Below, piece by piece: positions 35,862-45,272 of a DNA stretch of 64,000 bases. The notes under the pieces are model-generated. The model searched no databases. It saw nothing but the letters and a program-made list of their open reading frames with translations, and had not been told where the DNA came from. Position 1 is the first letter of the stretch. Each line of letters begins with the position of its first letter. The stretch is taken from the NCBI GenBank assembly GCA_003223515.1, contig QHVI01000024.1, positions 1 to 64,000 of the forward strand. Reading direction: 5' to 3'. Origin of the DNA: Candidatus Angelobacter sp. Gp1-AA117 (GTDB lineage Bacteria; Acidobacteriota; Terriglobia; Terriglobales; Acidobacteriaceae). Both the position numbers and the translations under genes were made by a program.

Positions 35862-37646
35862 TTGGGTAAATTTGTGCCAATAGCCAGAACTCAGACCAAG
35901 AGTTATGTAAATGCCTTCGCCGGAGCCATGGCTGCACTCACCGGAAGAGGTGAGGACGCAATCACATCACTGGCCGGAACGCTGGTCAGCAATTTTGACG
36001 CAGAGCGAGCCGAGCTCTGGCTGTGGGATACAACTTCCAACTCCAGTCACCTGACTGATTTTGGCGGATTGAAAGGCGAGCACCGCCTCGAATATGTGCC
36101 TGCCGGTACCGGCGCCATAGGCAAAGTCACCGCCAATAAGAAAAGTATCGAGAACATAGTGCTCTCCACCTTTGGCGGGGATGACATGGAGTTCTCGCGC
36201 AAAACCGGCCTTGTGTACATTACGGCGTATCCGCTGCTGGCGCAGGGACAGATCGTCGGCGTGCTGGCCATCTACACGCGCGAAGAAGCGCACACGGACC
36301 TGCTGTTGTGGTGGCAACTCTATGCTGAATTGAGCGCGGCCAAGCTCAGCAATGTTCTGACCTTCCAGGAAAAAGACAGGCAGATCAACAAGCTTTCAGT
36401 GTTGTTCGAGGCTACGCGCCTGTTGAATTCCACACTGGACCTGGCGGAACTGCTGGAATTGATCCTGAAGATCGCGCGCAGCGAGGTAAAGGCCGACCGT
36501 GCCAGTGTCTTTCTGGTAGATCACCGGCATAACGAACTCTGGTCGATTGTGGCTTCAGGGCTGGATCACCAGGAGATCCGCATTCCCTTTGGCGCCGGCA
36601 TCGCCGGAAGAGTGGCAAGCACCGGCGAGATCATCAACGTGGAGGACGCCTACACCCTGCCGTTTTTTGAATCGTCCTTTGATCAAAAGCTGAATTACAA
36701 GACCAAATCTCTGCTTTGCCTGCCAATTCGGCATCATTCGGGAACGATTGTGGGCGTGGTTGAACTTTTGAATTCGCAGAGTGGGCGTTTTTCCGCAGAA
36801 GATGCCGACTTTCTCTCGCGCCTCTCAGGACACATGGCCATGGCGCTGGAGAATGCGCGGCTGCATCGCGACGCGCTCGAAAAGCAGCGCCACGAAAAGG
36901 AACTGGGCCTGGCGCGTTCTATTCAGCGCCGTCTTCTGCCGCCATCGCCGCCGGTTGTGCCTGGATATGAAATCGCGGTGCTCAGCGATCCGTGCTATCA
37001 CGTGGGCGGCGATTACTATGATTTTCTCAATCTTGGCCCGCAATCACTGCTGCTGGTGATTGCAGACGTGCAAGGCAAGGGCATCTCGTCGGCACTGGTG
37101 ATGTCAAACCTGCAGGCGACCCTGCGCGCCCTGGTCATGCATCTGCATTCGCTCGAAGTGCTGGCTTTTTCGCTGAATGAAATGCTTTATAACGATTCAC
37201 AGGCAGGCAAGTATCTCAGCCTTTTCCTGGGACTCGTGGATACGCGGCGCAACCTCATGCACTACATCAACGCCGGGCACGTGCCTCCAATCCTGGTGCG
37301 TGCAGGCACCGGCGAGGTGAAATTGCTGGAAGAAGGGGGTACGGTGATCGGCCTCTTTCCCCAGGCCGATTACCGGCGCGGCTAAGTCAAGCTGAATGCC
37401 GGAGATGTGCTGGTGTGCTGCACCGACGGCATTCTCGATATTGCCGATGAAAGCAACGAGGAATATGGCGGAAAGCGGCTGGCAGAATGCGTCCGCAAGC
37501 ACCGCGAAAAGAGTGCCCCATCCATTGTGGATGCGGTGCTTAGCGAAGTGGCGAGCTACTCCACGGCCAGCATGAATGAGGATGACAAGGTGCTGATGGT
37601 GATGAAAGTGACGTCTGATCCGGCGGCAAATCCTTCCACTGATTAA
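35862..37646 (+). pseudogene. GAF-GAF-PP2C (SpoIIE-type) phosphatase with in-frame stop
   Basis: One frame runs 35862-37646 (about 594 codons) but is broken by TAA at 37383-37385. Before the stop are two GAF domains (about residues 20-165 and 190-335), a coiled linker and the start of a PP2C SpoIIE domain (SIQRRLLPPSPPVVPGYEI, HVGGDYYDFLNLG, IADVQGKGISSALVMSNL). After it, in the same frame, are VKLNAGDVLVCCTDGILDIA and NEDDKVLMVMKV, which hold the metal-binding Asp residues every active PP2C needs. So the 507-residue product lacks the catalytic end. A single C-to-T change (CAA to TAA) or a sequencing error would explain it. The intact family dephosphorylates anti-sigma-antagonist proteins. 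Start uncertain: TTG 35862 or GTG 35874. Confidence 0.85.
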
Positions 37647-37715
37647 CCACAGCATAGCGAAGCCACAATCAAAACCTTTTAACCGCAGAGGACGCAGAGA
37701 GCGCAGAAGAATCTC
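37645..37715. repeat. Dispersed AACCGCAG-type repeats
   Basis: 'aaccacagcatagcgaagcc' followed by AACCGCAGAGGACGCAGAGA and GCGCAGAAG. These are members of the repeat families seen near 22 kb and 28.1 kb. Non-coding. Confidence 0.55.
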
Positions 37716-37856
37716 AAGCTGATAATAATGCAGACAGCGCAGAGGGATCACTTCCGTTTCACGTTCCTTAGGGCCAAGGTTTTCCAATTATGGCAATTGC
37801 AAATTATGGCAATTTGGCAATTCCAGCCAGGGCTCTGCGCGTTGCGCCTTCTGGTG

Positions 37857-38156
37857 TTATCCAACGACTCTCAACTTGCTCTCCTTCGGCAAATAGCTTT
37901 TCCGTCTAAACCAGTCTTCCATCGCTTCGCGCAGGCGCTCGATGGGTACGCGAGTACCTATCTCCATTGACCCATCGGACACCGGCAGGGTGTCGTCGAA
38001 AATCTGATCATTGGTAAAGTTGCGCATGGCAAAACTGTCGAGCCACTTCAATGGACAGGGCAGCCACTCGTTTCCATTCTGGTATTGAACCTGAATTCTT
38101 CTCGCGTACATTGCTTCCTGACAGCGCTGCCGTGGCGCAGTGACAAAAAACGGCAT
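37857..38156 (-). CDS. Small protein of unknown function
   Basis: 99 residues from ATG 38156; ATG 38111 (MYARRIQVQYQNGNEWLPC) is a reasonable alternative start. Content: a short beta segment RRIQVQYQNGNEW, then KWLDSFAMRNFTNDQIFDD, and a C-terminal helix IERLREAMEDWFRRKSYLP. No family recognised and no SD. Composition is protein-like and distinct from the neighbouring repeats, so I call it a probable gene. Confidence 0.5.
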   Translation of the reverse strand: MPFFVTAPRQRCQEAMYARRIQVQYQNGNEWLPCPLKWLDSFAMRNFTNDQIFDDTLPVSDGSMEIGTRVPIERLREAMEDWFRRKSYLPKESKLRVVG

Positions 38157-38305
38157 AGTTTAATTTCTTAAAACGAATACATGGTTCATTTTAATGTTCA
38201 CCAAATAAAAGGAATTAAGGAACTCCAATTTATTCCAAATTTCCACACCGGGCATGTCCTTGGGTAATCAGCATAAAACAGCCGCAAGGTGCATTCTAAT
38301 AACGT

Positions 38306-38731
38306 ATGTCAACTTCGTCAGGTACCCCGCAGCAAGCCGGCCCCTCAGATATGAGGAAGCGCATTGAGACCGTGAAAGATGACCTCATGTCTCTGCACCG
38401 CGAGTTGTACTGGCTCGTCCAGGGGCCTAATAGCCCTGAGCAGCAGCAGAAAGTCGGCGAGCTGGATTTCGACCAGATCATGGATCTGAAGCTGGCCGTA
38501 GACAACATGAGAGAGCTGCTGTGGAAGTATGTGGATGCCGCTGCAGAGATGGAGCCGCAACGCGTCCAGCACGCCATGGAAAGTCATCGTGTGCGCCGTG
38601 TGAGCCAGCTTCTGCAGTTGCTGCGCGAACGCCTGGGCCATTATTCCGACCCGCAACAGCCTGTCTCATTCATCGAAAAGATGAGCGCCGCGATCAAAGA
38701 AAAGCTTTCAGGCGGCGACAGAGCGGCGTAA
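38306..38731 (+). CDS. Helical protein of unknown function
   Basis: 141 residues, nearly all helical: MRKRIETVKDDLMSLHRELY, FDQIMDLKLAVDNMRELLWK, HAMESHRVRRVSQLLQLLRE and SFIEKMSAAIKEKL. It has no signal peptide or membrane segment, so it is cytoplasmic. The pattern suggests a helical bundle or coiled-coil; no family name can be given. Confidence 0.65.
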   Translation: MSTSSGTPQQAGPSDMRKRIETVKDDLMSLHRELYWLVQGPNSPEQQQKVGELDFDQIMDLKLAVDNMRELLWKYVDAAAEMEPQRVQHAMESHRVRRVSQLLQLLRERLGHYSDPQQPVSFIEKMSAAIKEKLSGGDRAA

Positions 38732-38971
38732 AATCTGCACCCAGCCCTAATCATTCTTGTGTCTGGGAGTGCGCCGTGAATCGCGAAGACGGCCAATGAA
38801 GCAAGGGCTGTCTTGTGGTCTGTGCTCGGCTTGGCAATCATTCTGGAAATTGACGACTCGCCGGTGGATACTTTTTCTGTGACTGCTCTATTTAATTTTA
38901 TTTATCTCTAAAACTTATTGTATTAAGCTTACGCTGCCTTGAAATCTCAATAAGGATAGGTAAAATTAAAA

Positions 38972-39856
38972 ATGGCAGCTAGTGGACCAACGCCTGCTCC
39001 AATTAATCCGGATTCCCTGTTATCCAAAGTACTTACTCAGCTTGGCTTAATTCTTGTCCCGACCGGAGTCATAGCATTATTCTGTCAAGTTCTGGACGTA
39101 TCAGCACAAGTAACAGGAATCATCTCACTGGGAGTAATCCTTGTAGTCGGCGTTTGTATCTATCGAAAATTCATAAATTATTATGTCCCGTCAGCAATCT
39201 TGACAGCTCTACTGATTGGACTGGCTATGGTTTTTTTTCTTAATTATCAGCACATATTGCTGAAGAAAACAGGATTGATCAAATATTATGCCCAGAGCAA
39301 TGATTTTTTATCAGAAATTGATACCCACATTTCCCAGTCGCAGCAAGAGATTTGGTTTTACGGCGTTGATTTTAATATTAGCGCTACTCAACGAAGAGAC
39401 TTACTCCTCAATAAATTAGAGAATGGAATAAAAGTTAGATATCTTATATTCAATCCGAAGAGCACTCATATAGCTGATTTAGCTAAAGATTTTGATCAAC
39501 CCGAGAATGCGTTGCGCAGCGAACTAGAAAAAGGCTTAAATAATCTTTTAGACTTGCGCAAACACTGGACAGAGAGAGCAGCATCAAGCGCTCATCCAGG
39601 AGAACTCGATATCAGACTATTCGAAACTCCTCCCCATTTTAGATTGTACGTGTTTGATCCTAATCGTCCTCGCGGAAGCACTTACTTTATACCCTATGCC
39701 AGTGTCGTAAGTTCAACAGTGCTCCCAGGTTATCTTTTGGAAAATGTTGACACTGGAGTGTACAAGGCGTATTTCAATTCAATCCGGAAATCTTGGACTA
39801 CTGCGACAACGCTGGACGAATATCTTAAGAGTCATCCTGAAATTGTTATTCCATAG
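38972..39856 (+). CDS. AT-rich three-TM protein with PLD-like soluble domain
   Basis: 294 residues. Three membrane helices (LGLILVPTGVIALFCQVL, TGIISLGVILVVGVCIY, SAILTALLIGLAMVFFL) are followed by a soluble domain of about 200 residues. That domain opens with IDTHISQSQQEIWFYGVDFN, then NKLENGIKVRYLIFNPKSTHIADLA and a late segment RLYVFDPNRPRGSTYFIPY. The beta-alpha pattern with 'IWFYG...' and 'VRYLIFNP' resembles the phospholipase-D-like fold, but I see no HxKxxxxD motif, so catalysis is doubtful. Codon use is far more AT-rich (about 40% GC) than the neighbours, suggesting horizontal transfer. AAGGATAGG precedes ATG 38972. Membrane-anchored sensors or effectors of this shape occur in defence loci, but no partner genes are present, so a role is speculative. 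Confidence 0.7.
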   Translation: MAASGPTPAPINPDSLLSKVLTQLGLILVPTGVIALFCQVLDVSAQVTGIISLGVILVVGVCIYRKFINYYVPSAILTALLIGLAMVFFLNYQHILLKKTGLIKYYAQSNDFLSEIDTHISQSQQEIWFYGVDFNISATQRRDLLLNKLENGIKVRYLIFNPKSTHIADLAKDFDQPENALRSELEKGLNNLLDLRKHWTERAASSAHPGELDIRLFETPPHFRLYVFDPNRPRGSTYFIPYASVVSSTVLPGYLLENVDTGVYKAYFNSIRKSWTTATTLDEYLKSHPEIVIP

Positions 39857-39875
39857 ATGACCTGAGATTTTGCCT

Positions 39876-40235
39876 CTAATTTCTCTCTCTGCGCCGCTGA
39901 TCTCCGATGAGCCAATGCAGCAGCCAGGAGACAATCGTCAGCACAATTGCGCCGATGATGGCTGCACCCCAGCTATCGACCCTGAAACCCGGCGTAACCG
40001 CCGCCGCCATCTTGAGCACCACGGCGTTGATCACGATCAGGAAAAATCCCAGAGTAAGAATGGTAAGCGGAAAGGTCAGAATCTTCAGGAACAATCCAAT
40101 CGTGGAATTCAGCAGGCCAAGCACGATGGCCGCGAGCAGGGCTGAGGTGAATTTATCAACATGAAAGCCAGAGACAAAGTGCGCCACGATCAACAATGAA
40201 ATGGCGTTGATCAGCCACCGTAGGAGCAGTCTCAT
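39876..40235 (-). CDS. Phage-holin family IV (DUF360-like) membrane protein
   Basis: 119 residues with four transmembrane segments (LINAISLLIVAHFVSGF, SALLAAIVLGLLNSTIG, LTILTLGFFLIVINAVVLKMA, AAIIGAIVLTIVSWLLHWLIG). The 'ILTFPLTILTLGFFLIVINA' core is the signature of this widespread family. Despite the holin name these are normally chromosomal genes of unknown function. The gene overlaps the stop of the acetamidase-like gene by 4 bp (40232-40235), so the two are translationally coupled. Confidence 0.9.
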   Translation of the reverse strand: MRLLLRWLINAISLLIVAHFVSGFHVDKFTSALLAAIVLGLLNSTIGLFLKILTFPLTILTLGFFLIVINAVVLKMAAAVTPGFRVDSWGAAIIGAIVLTIVSWLLHWLIGDQRRRERN

Positions 40236-41251
40236 CTTGCATCGCCTTTCTTAAAGATGCCCTTGGGCATCATTACATGGACACCCTTGTTCCCGTCCAC
40301 CAGCTCGGTAATGTCCACGTCACCGGCCACGCTGGTCAGCATGTAAGCTTCATCACGACTTAGATGTTTTTCGGCAACCAGGAAATCGATCATCTCGCGC
40401 ACTGCCTGCTTTGTTGCTTCGTACAGCTCCTCATGAAAGCCCATACTGATATAGTGCGTCGGGGTTTCCGCACGCGGGTATTTGATCTTGAGATCTTTGC
40501 GGACAATAAACTGCAGCTTGCCCGTCAATGATGTTTCCAGCGCGGTGATGTCTACTTCGCCATTGCCCTGTCCGGCGTGGCCATCACCGATTTCAAACAG
40601 CGCGCCACGCACGTGGACGGGCAGATAGAGCGTGGTGCCTTCCACGAGTTCTTTGTTATCCATATTCCCGGCATGAATTCCCGGAGGCGCGCTGTTGATG
40701 CGCCCTGCCGCCTCGGGAGGAGCTTCGCCCATGCTGCCGAAGAAGGGATGCAGAGGAATCTCAATGCCGGGCGCGAACTTGGCGACCATGCGCTCGCGGT
40801 CCAATTGAATGATTTTCATCTTCGGATAGGGGAAGTCTTCAGGCAGAAAGCCGCGCCCCAGGCCGAAGGCATTGTACGCATACGGAATGGCCAGATCGAT
40901 CTTCTGAATGCGGACTTCCAGCGTATCGCCCGGCTCGGCGCCTTCGATGAACACAGGGCCATTCAGAATGTGTCCGCCGGGCCCTTTGTTGGTGACCTCT
41001 TTGTAGATGTCGCGCAAACTCTGCTGCACCTGCCCGGGAGGCACTCCGGCCTTTTCCAGCCGGTCAGGACTATTGGTGATCAGGGTTTCAAAAATAACCG
41101 TATCGCCGGAATGGATGTTCAACACCGGCTTGGCGGCGGCATCGTAGTAGCCCCAGGCAACCGTGGTGGGCGTAGCTTTCAAGGTATAGGTTTGCGAGGT
41201 TTGGGCCAGAGCAACAGCCGAGGCCAGGAAAAAGAGGACAAGCGTGCGCAT
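40232..41251 (-). CDS. Secreted acetamidase/formamidase-family protein
   Basis: 339 residues with a signal peptide (MRTLVLFFLASAVALAQ), unusual for a family normally cytoplasmic. Family motifs: GPGGHILNGPVFIEGAEPGD, PFFGSMGEAPPE, PPGIHAGNMDNKELVEGTTL, VHVRGALFEIGDGHAGQGNGEVD and the C-terminal TSVAGDVDITELVDGNKGVHV. Acetamidase/formamidase enzymes release ammonia from short amides; substrate here is unproven. The preceding intergenic DNA carries the GGTAAAT repeat. The holin-like gene follows with a 4-bp overlap. Confidence 0.88.
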   Translation of the reverse strand: MRTLVLFFLASAVALAQTSQTYTLKATPTTVAWGYYDAAAKPVLNIHSGDTVIFETLITNSPDRLEKAGVPPGQVQQSLRDIYKEVTNKGPGGHILNGPVFIEGAEPGDTLEVRIQKIDLAIPYAYNAFGLGRGFLPEDFPYPKMKIIQLDRERMVAKFAPGIEIPLHPFFGSMGEAPPEAAGRINSAPPGIHAGNMDNKELVEGTTLYLPVHVRGALFEIGDGHAGQGNGEVDITALETSLTGKLQFIVRKDLKIKYPRAETPTHYISMGFHEELYEATKQAVREMIDFLVAEKHLSRDEAYMLTSVAGDVDITELVDGNKGVHVMMPKGIFKKGDAR

Positions 41252-41289
41252 AAGATTTTCTTTATACAGCGGGAAAACCTTATCACAGC

Positions 41290-41320
41290 AATTTGGTAAA
41301 TGGGTAATTTGGTAACTGAG
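41290..41320. repeat. GGTAAAT-type repeat (copy 3)
   Basis: Runs of TTGGTAAATGGGTAATTTGG between the acetamidase-like and M1 peptidase genes. Same family as at 6056, 28161 and 62171. Confidence 0.6.
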
Positions 41321-41395
41321 TCATCGAATTTCTCTTCGTTTCCTTTGCGTTCTTTCCGTATTTCGCGCCGTTTGCCGTAAAAACCGGATCGATCT

Positions 41396-43732
41396 CTATC
41401 TCCGCAAAATGGTGTTCTCGGGATCAAGCACGATGTCTTTCGTGCCTGCGGGAGCGTTGAGCGTGAATTCGGTTTTGGGCTCATCTACGAAGACGAATCC
41501 TATGAACTGTGAATCTCCCTTGGCGTTTTTGCCGTAGACCGGCACGGCGGTCACCAGGTCTTTGGCGGCGTGACTCTCCTTGATCGTTCCGCTCACTTTC
41601 ACCTGCTTTCCGGCAGGGACAAGATGCAGGTCTTCAACTTCGAACTGCGGAATCGAGATGCCGTTCACCCAGCTATCGAAAAACCAGTCAAGGCTCTTGC
41701 GACCTTCATAGGTCAACTCCGGCGGAAGCACCTGCTCAAAAGCCTCCTGCAAATCGCGAGTCGAAATCTTGCCATGATCTGATTTGGCCAGCAGTCCTTT
41801 CAGTGCCTTGAAAAACAATGCATCGCTTTTGCCTCCGCTGGCCCGGCGCAAGGTGGTTCGCAGCATGTGGATAAGCCATGTGCCCCGGCCATACAGCACG
41901 GTTTCATAAGCCACAGGAAACATGGAAGAAGTCAGCCTTCCGCCGAGCGTGACCGGGCCAGCTTCAGCCACAATCCCATTGGGCGTGTCTTTCAACAGCT
42001 CTGCCCGGTAGTGGTCGAGCACAATCTTCATTTTTTCCGAGTCTTCATTCTCCAGCATGAGCAACGCGCTGTAATTGGCCAGCGCCTCAATCATCCATTC
42101 GTCGCGATACGACTGCCAGTCCACGGCATCACCCCACCATTGGTGGGCGGTTTCATGGGTGAGCATGAGTTCGCTGAAGAGCAGTTCCAGGTAAGTGTCT
42201 TTGATTCCTAGCGCCGTCCGCTCACCTGGCGTCAGGAAAGCGGTGCTGGAAAGATAGATCAACCCCGGCCAGGACTGGCTGAGCAATGCGGGCAACTGCG
42301 TAATTTCCAGGCTTGAATACGGAAACGGATCCAGTTCAGAGGAGAGAAACAGAATTGCATTGGCCGCCTGGTGGGCGGTTCGCTCGACCTGTTTCGCCGG
42401 TTCAGGATAAAGTCTGGCCCTGGCCAGGCGCTGCGCCAGCGATGCCTCAATATTCTGCGAGGCGTAAGAGCTCACGATGACATCGCCAGCGGAGGCTGAT
42501 TCCGACTCGAACTTGCCCATATTGAATCCGGCGTGAGCAATGGGCTTGTCAGGAACAAAGCGGGTGATATGCTGACCGTTTTTGGTCGCGCTCGACACGC
42601 GTTTTCCTGTTGCAACCAGCGTCCAGTTGGCGGGGTACTCAAAGGTGAGATCAAAATTTGCAAACGCGGCCCCCGCTTGTGGATACCAGGTGCCCCGCGC
42701 GCCCACGTAGAGGACTTCGCCTCCGGCATCAAACATCACCGCGCCTGCGTACTTCAACGTGATCTTTACGGGACGCCCTTTCTCCAGCGCGGCAGGAAGG
42801 ATGATCGTCATCAGATCGTTGCCATGGCGCGCCAGCTCGGTGCCCTCGACCGACTCATTCTGGATAAATGCAACCGGTTTGCCATCGAGCTTTACCTCGC
42901 TGACTTTCAGGTAGCGCGACAGTTCCAGAATGAGAGCACGCTGCCCCGGTCTTCCGGCAAAGAGGGTTAATTCCGCCTCTACCTCAAGATTTGTGGGAGG
43001 CTCAACTTTCGAATGAAGGCGGAAATCTGAAATACGAATGGGCGCGGGGAGCGACGGGCCTTTGGCTTCCCGGACGGAACGCATGGGAAAAGACGTCCAG
43101 ACATCGAAAATGATCGATCGCTCGCTCTGCGCAGCCTGGGCCACGGAGAACTGCTCAGGTGTGTTGGTGTTGAAGAACACATCGAAGAGTCCGAGGGTTG
43201 AGCCCAGCAGCCGCAGGTGAAAATAGTGGGAGGAGGTGTCTCCGGCGTTGGTCATGGACTGCAGAAGCACCAGGCTATCCGAGCGCGCCAGCGTGCGCGC
43301 CGGCTCCTGCCAGCGATTTACAAACTCCTGCGCGTCTTCCGGCTCACGGAAGCCGGCGCGCAGTTCCTCCGCGAGCTTGTCATCAAAGAAGCGCAGGAAA
43401 GCAGTTCTGAAATGCTCATCCAGCACGCTCTGCCTGGTAAAGAGCGCGAGGGAAGTTCGTTCCGCGCGTCCCGGTGGAACCAGCAGAATCTCACCTTCGC
43501 CTTCAAAAACCGCGCCGGTAATATGCCCGTCTACCGCCTGGATGAAGGCAATCGTTCCATCCTCCAGCACAACGTGCAGGTCTTCCCGATCGATGGCAAC
43601 CTGTCTGATTTTGTGGACATCGGCAGCGCTCAATACCGGATTGAGCAGTTGGCGATAAATTCCAAGCGCCGGATCCTGCGGGGCGGCGGATTGCGCATGT
43701 CCCAGTGCCGCGAGCAGCAGGCAGACCGTCAT
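41396..43732 (-). CDS. Secreted M1-family aminopeptidase
   Basis: About 778 residues from ATG 43732, which opens a signal peptide (MTVCLLLAALGHAQS). The frame is open to 43954 but would overlap the divergent gene. The N-terminal part is an unfamiliar domain of about 300 residues, then the M1 beta-sandwich. The zinc site HETAHQWWGDAV near residue 525 is followed 19 residues later by EALANYSALLML with the Glu ligand, and a typical Tyr-rich helix comes after. M1 enzymes trim N-terminal residues; the location suggests periplasmic peptide use. It is divergent from the peptidase-MA gene at 43791, so both may share a control region. Confidence 0.92.
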   Translation of the reverse strand: MTVCLLLAALGHAQSAAPQDPALGIYRQLLNPVLSAADVHKIRQVAIDREDLHVVLEDGTIAFIQAVDGHITGAVFEGEGEILLVPPGRAERTSLALFTRQSVLDEHFRTAFLRFFDDKLAEELRAGFREPEDAQEFVNRWQEPARTLARSDSLVLLQSMTNAGDTSSHYFHLRLLGSTLGLFDVFFNTNTPEQFSVAQAAQSERSIIFDVWTSFPMRSVREAKGPSLPAPIRISDFRLHSKVEPPTNLEVEAELTLFAGRPGQRALILELSRYLKVSEVKLDGKPVAFIQNESVEGTELARHGNDLMTIILPAALEKGRPVKITLKYAGAVMFDAGGEVLYVGARGTWYPQAGAAFANFDLTFEYPANWTLVATGKRVSSATKNGQHITRFVPDKPIAHAGFNMGKFESESASAGDVIVSSYASQNIEASLAQRLARARLYPEPAKQVERTAHQAANAILFLSSELDPFPYSSLEITQLPALLSQSWPGLIYLSSTAFLTPGERTALGIKDTYLELLFSELMLTHETAHQWWGDAVDWQSYRDEWMIEALANYSALLMLENEDSEKMKIVLDHYRAELLKDTPNGIVAEAGPVTLGGRLTSSMFPVAYETVLYGRGTWLIHMLRTTLRRASGGKSDALFFKALKGLLAKSDHGKISTRDLQEAFEQVLPPELTYEGRKSLDWFFDSWVNGISIPQFEVEDLHLVPAGKQVKVSGTIKESHAAKDLVTAVPVYGKNAKGDSQFIGFVFVDEPKTEFTLNAPAGTKDIVLDPENTILRR

Positions 43733-43790
43733 TATTTTGGTAATCAGGTAAACCCCTAACTTCCACACCGGCACATACTTGCTACAATTT

Positions 43791-45200
43791 TTGGGCTTGC
43801 GATTCAAGTTCATATACCTGTTTCTGGCGGCCATCTGCATGGCCGCGCAGGCCGACGTCATCCATCTGAAGAATGGAAAAAGCATTGTTGCCGATTCTAC
43901 CCACGAAGTGAATGGACGGGTAGAGTACACCGTCGGCGAAAACACTTTTGCCATCCCGCTGTCGCTGGTTGAAACAATAGACGCAGGAATGCCTGCCAGT
44001 GTTCCCGGCGCATCCCAGCCTGCCCCTTCCGAAGACGTACCCAGGCCCCCGGAAGTTCAGAATGGAAAGGATTTGATTGCCCAGGTCATCCGCGATGGGC
44101 AAATCGATGCCGCGGCCCTGAGGAGCATTGAGGCGCAGGGGAATGCCGATCTGTCAGCGGCTGCGAACCTGGTGGCTGCCAATTTTGAGGAGAAGCGCAA
44201 CCACCTGAACGAGGCGGCACGTTACTTTAACACTGCACTGGGTTTTGCTCCCAATTACGCCGTGTTGCTGGAGCATTATGCCTCAGTGCTGGTGAAACTG
44301 GGCAAGCCGGCGGAAGCCATTCTTTATGGGGAGCGCGCTACCCGCGCCAGCCCTGAAGCGTCTGAAGCCTTTGCTATCCTCGGCTATGCCTATTACAAGA
44401 ATGAGCAGTTACGCGAGGCCATTGCCGCATGGAAGAAATCCCTGGCATTGAAGAAAGACTCCAAGGTGGAGGAACTGCTGGCCCGTGCCGAGCGCGAAGA
44501 CAAAGCTGAAGCTGACTACCGCGAGCAGCAGAGCAGCCATTTCGTTCTGCGTTATGAGGGATCACAGGCGCCTGACAGTCTCCGCACTGACATTCTTTCT
44601 GTGCTCGAAGAGCACTACAGCACGCTTCAGCGCGACTTGGGTGCAGCCCCGGGCAACATCTCGGTTTCCCTTTATACGAAACAGGCTTTCTTTGATGTAA
44701 CCCAGGCCCCGGCATGGTCCGCGGCAATGAATGATGGAAAGCTGCGCATTCCCGTCTCCGGGCTGACCGGCATGACTCCGGCTCTTATGCGCGTGCTGCA
44801 CCACGAGCTTACCCACTCTTTCACCGGCTACATCACACACCGGCATCTGCCGCAGTGGCTCGACGAAGGCATAGCCCAAATGGAAGAGCCGCGCTCGGCT
44901 TCCATGTTTGGGCCGCGCCTGGCTGCTCTCTACACTGCCGGACGGCAGATTCCGCTCGACCAGCTCGAAAGCACCTTTCAATCCTACGGACAGGACGAAG
45001 CCTTTGTAGCCTATGCTGAAGCTCTGGCGGCAGTAGAATGCATCCGCACCAATCACGGCATGGCGAATCTCGCGCAATTGCTGCAGAAATTGGGTTCTGG
45101 AGAGCCAATAGAATCAGCCCTGCGCAGCACGATTCACGGCGGCTATGCCCAACTGGAAGGTGAGATCACGGAATATTTGAAGAAGAATTACGGGCAGTGA
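43791..45200 (+). CDS. TPR protein with peptidase-MA-like zinc protease domain
   Basis: About 469 residues; the start is uncertain between several in-frame TTG codons (43779, 43791, 43797). TACAAT at 43783-43788 looks like a -10 element, so 43791 or later is more likely. A signal segment (FIYLFLAAICMAAQA) precedes an SH3-like stretch (VIHLKNGKSIVADSTHEVNG), TPR helices (about 120-240) and a metallopeptidase domain. Its zinc motif is LHHELTHSFTGY and the ligand Glu lies in LPQWLDEGIAQMEEP. It has the peptidase MA-like arrangement, an outward-facing gluzincin of unknown substrate. It is divergent from the M1 peptidase gene. Confidence 0.88.
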   Translation: MGLRFKFIYLFLAAICMAAQADVIHLKNGKSIVADSTHEVNGRVEYTVGENTFAIPLSLVETIDAGMPASVPGASQPAPSEDVPRPPEVQNGKDLIAQVIRDGQIDAAALRSIEAQGNADLSAAANLVAANFEEKRNHLNEAARYFNTALGFAPNYAVLLEHYASVLVKLGKPAEAILYGERATRASPEASEAFAILGYAYYKNEQLREAIAAWKKSLALKKDSKVEELLARAEREDKAEADYREQQSSHFVLRYEGSQAPDSLRTDILSVLEEHYSTLQRDLGAAPGNISVSLYTKQAFFDVTQAPAWSAAMNDGKLRIPVSGLTGMTPALMRVLHHELTHSFTGYITHRHLPQWLDEGIAQMEEPRSASMFGPRLAALYTAGRQIPLDQLESTFQSYGQDEAFVAYAEALAAVECIRTNHGMANLAQLLQKLGSGEPIESALRSTIHGGYAQLEGEITEYLKKNYGQ

Positions 45201-45227
45201 CACTGCAAAAATCAATAGAATATCTGA

Positions 45228-45257
45228 TATAATTTCTATTGGGAAACCCAATATAAT
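45228..45257 (+). promoter_or_regulatory. Toxin-antitoxin promoter with palindromic operator
   Basis: TATAAT at 45228-45233 and again at 45252-45257 flank the perfect palindrome TATTGGGAAACCCAATA (45237-45253). It lies 20 bp before the antitoxin ATG. Ribbon-helix-helix antitoxins bind such palindromes to repress their own operon, so it is probably the operator. Confidence 0.75.
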
Positions 45258-45272
45258 CTCTGGGACGCTGCC

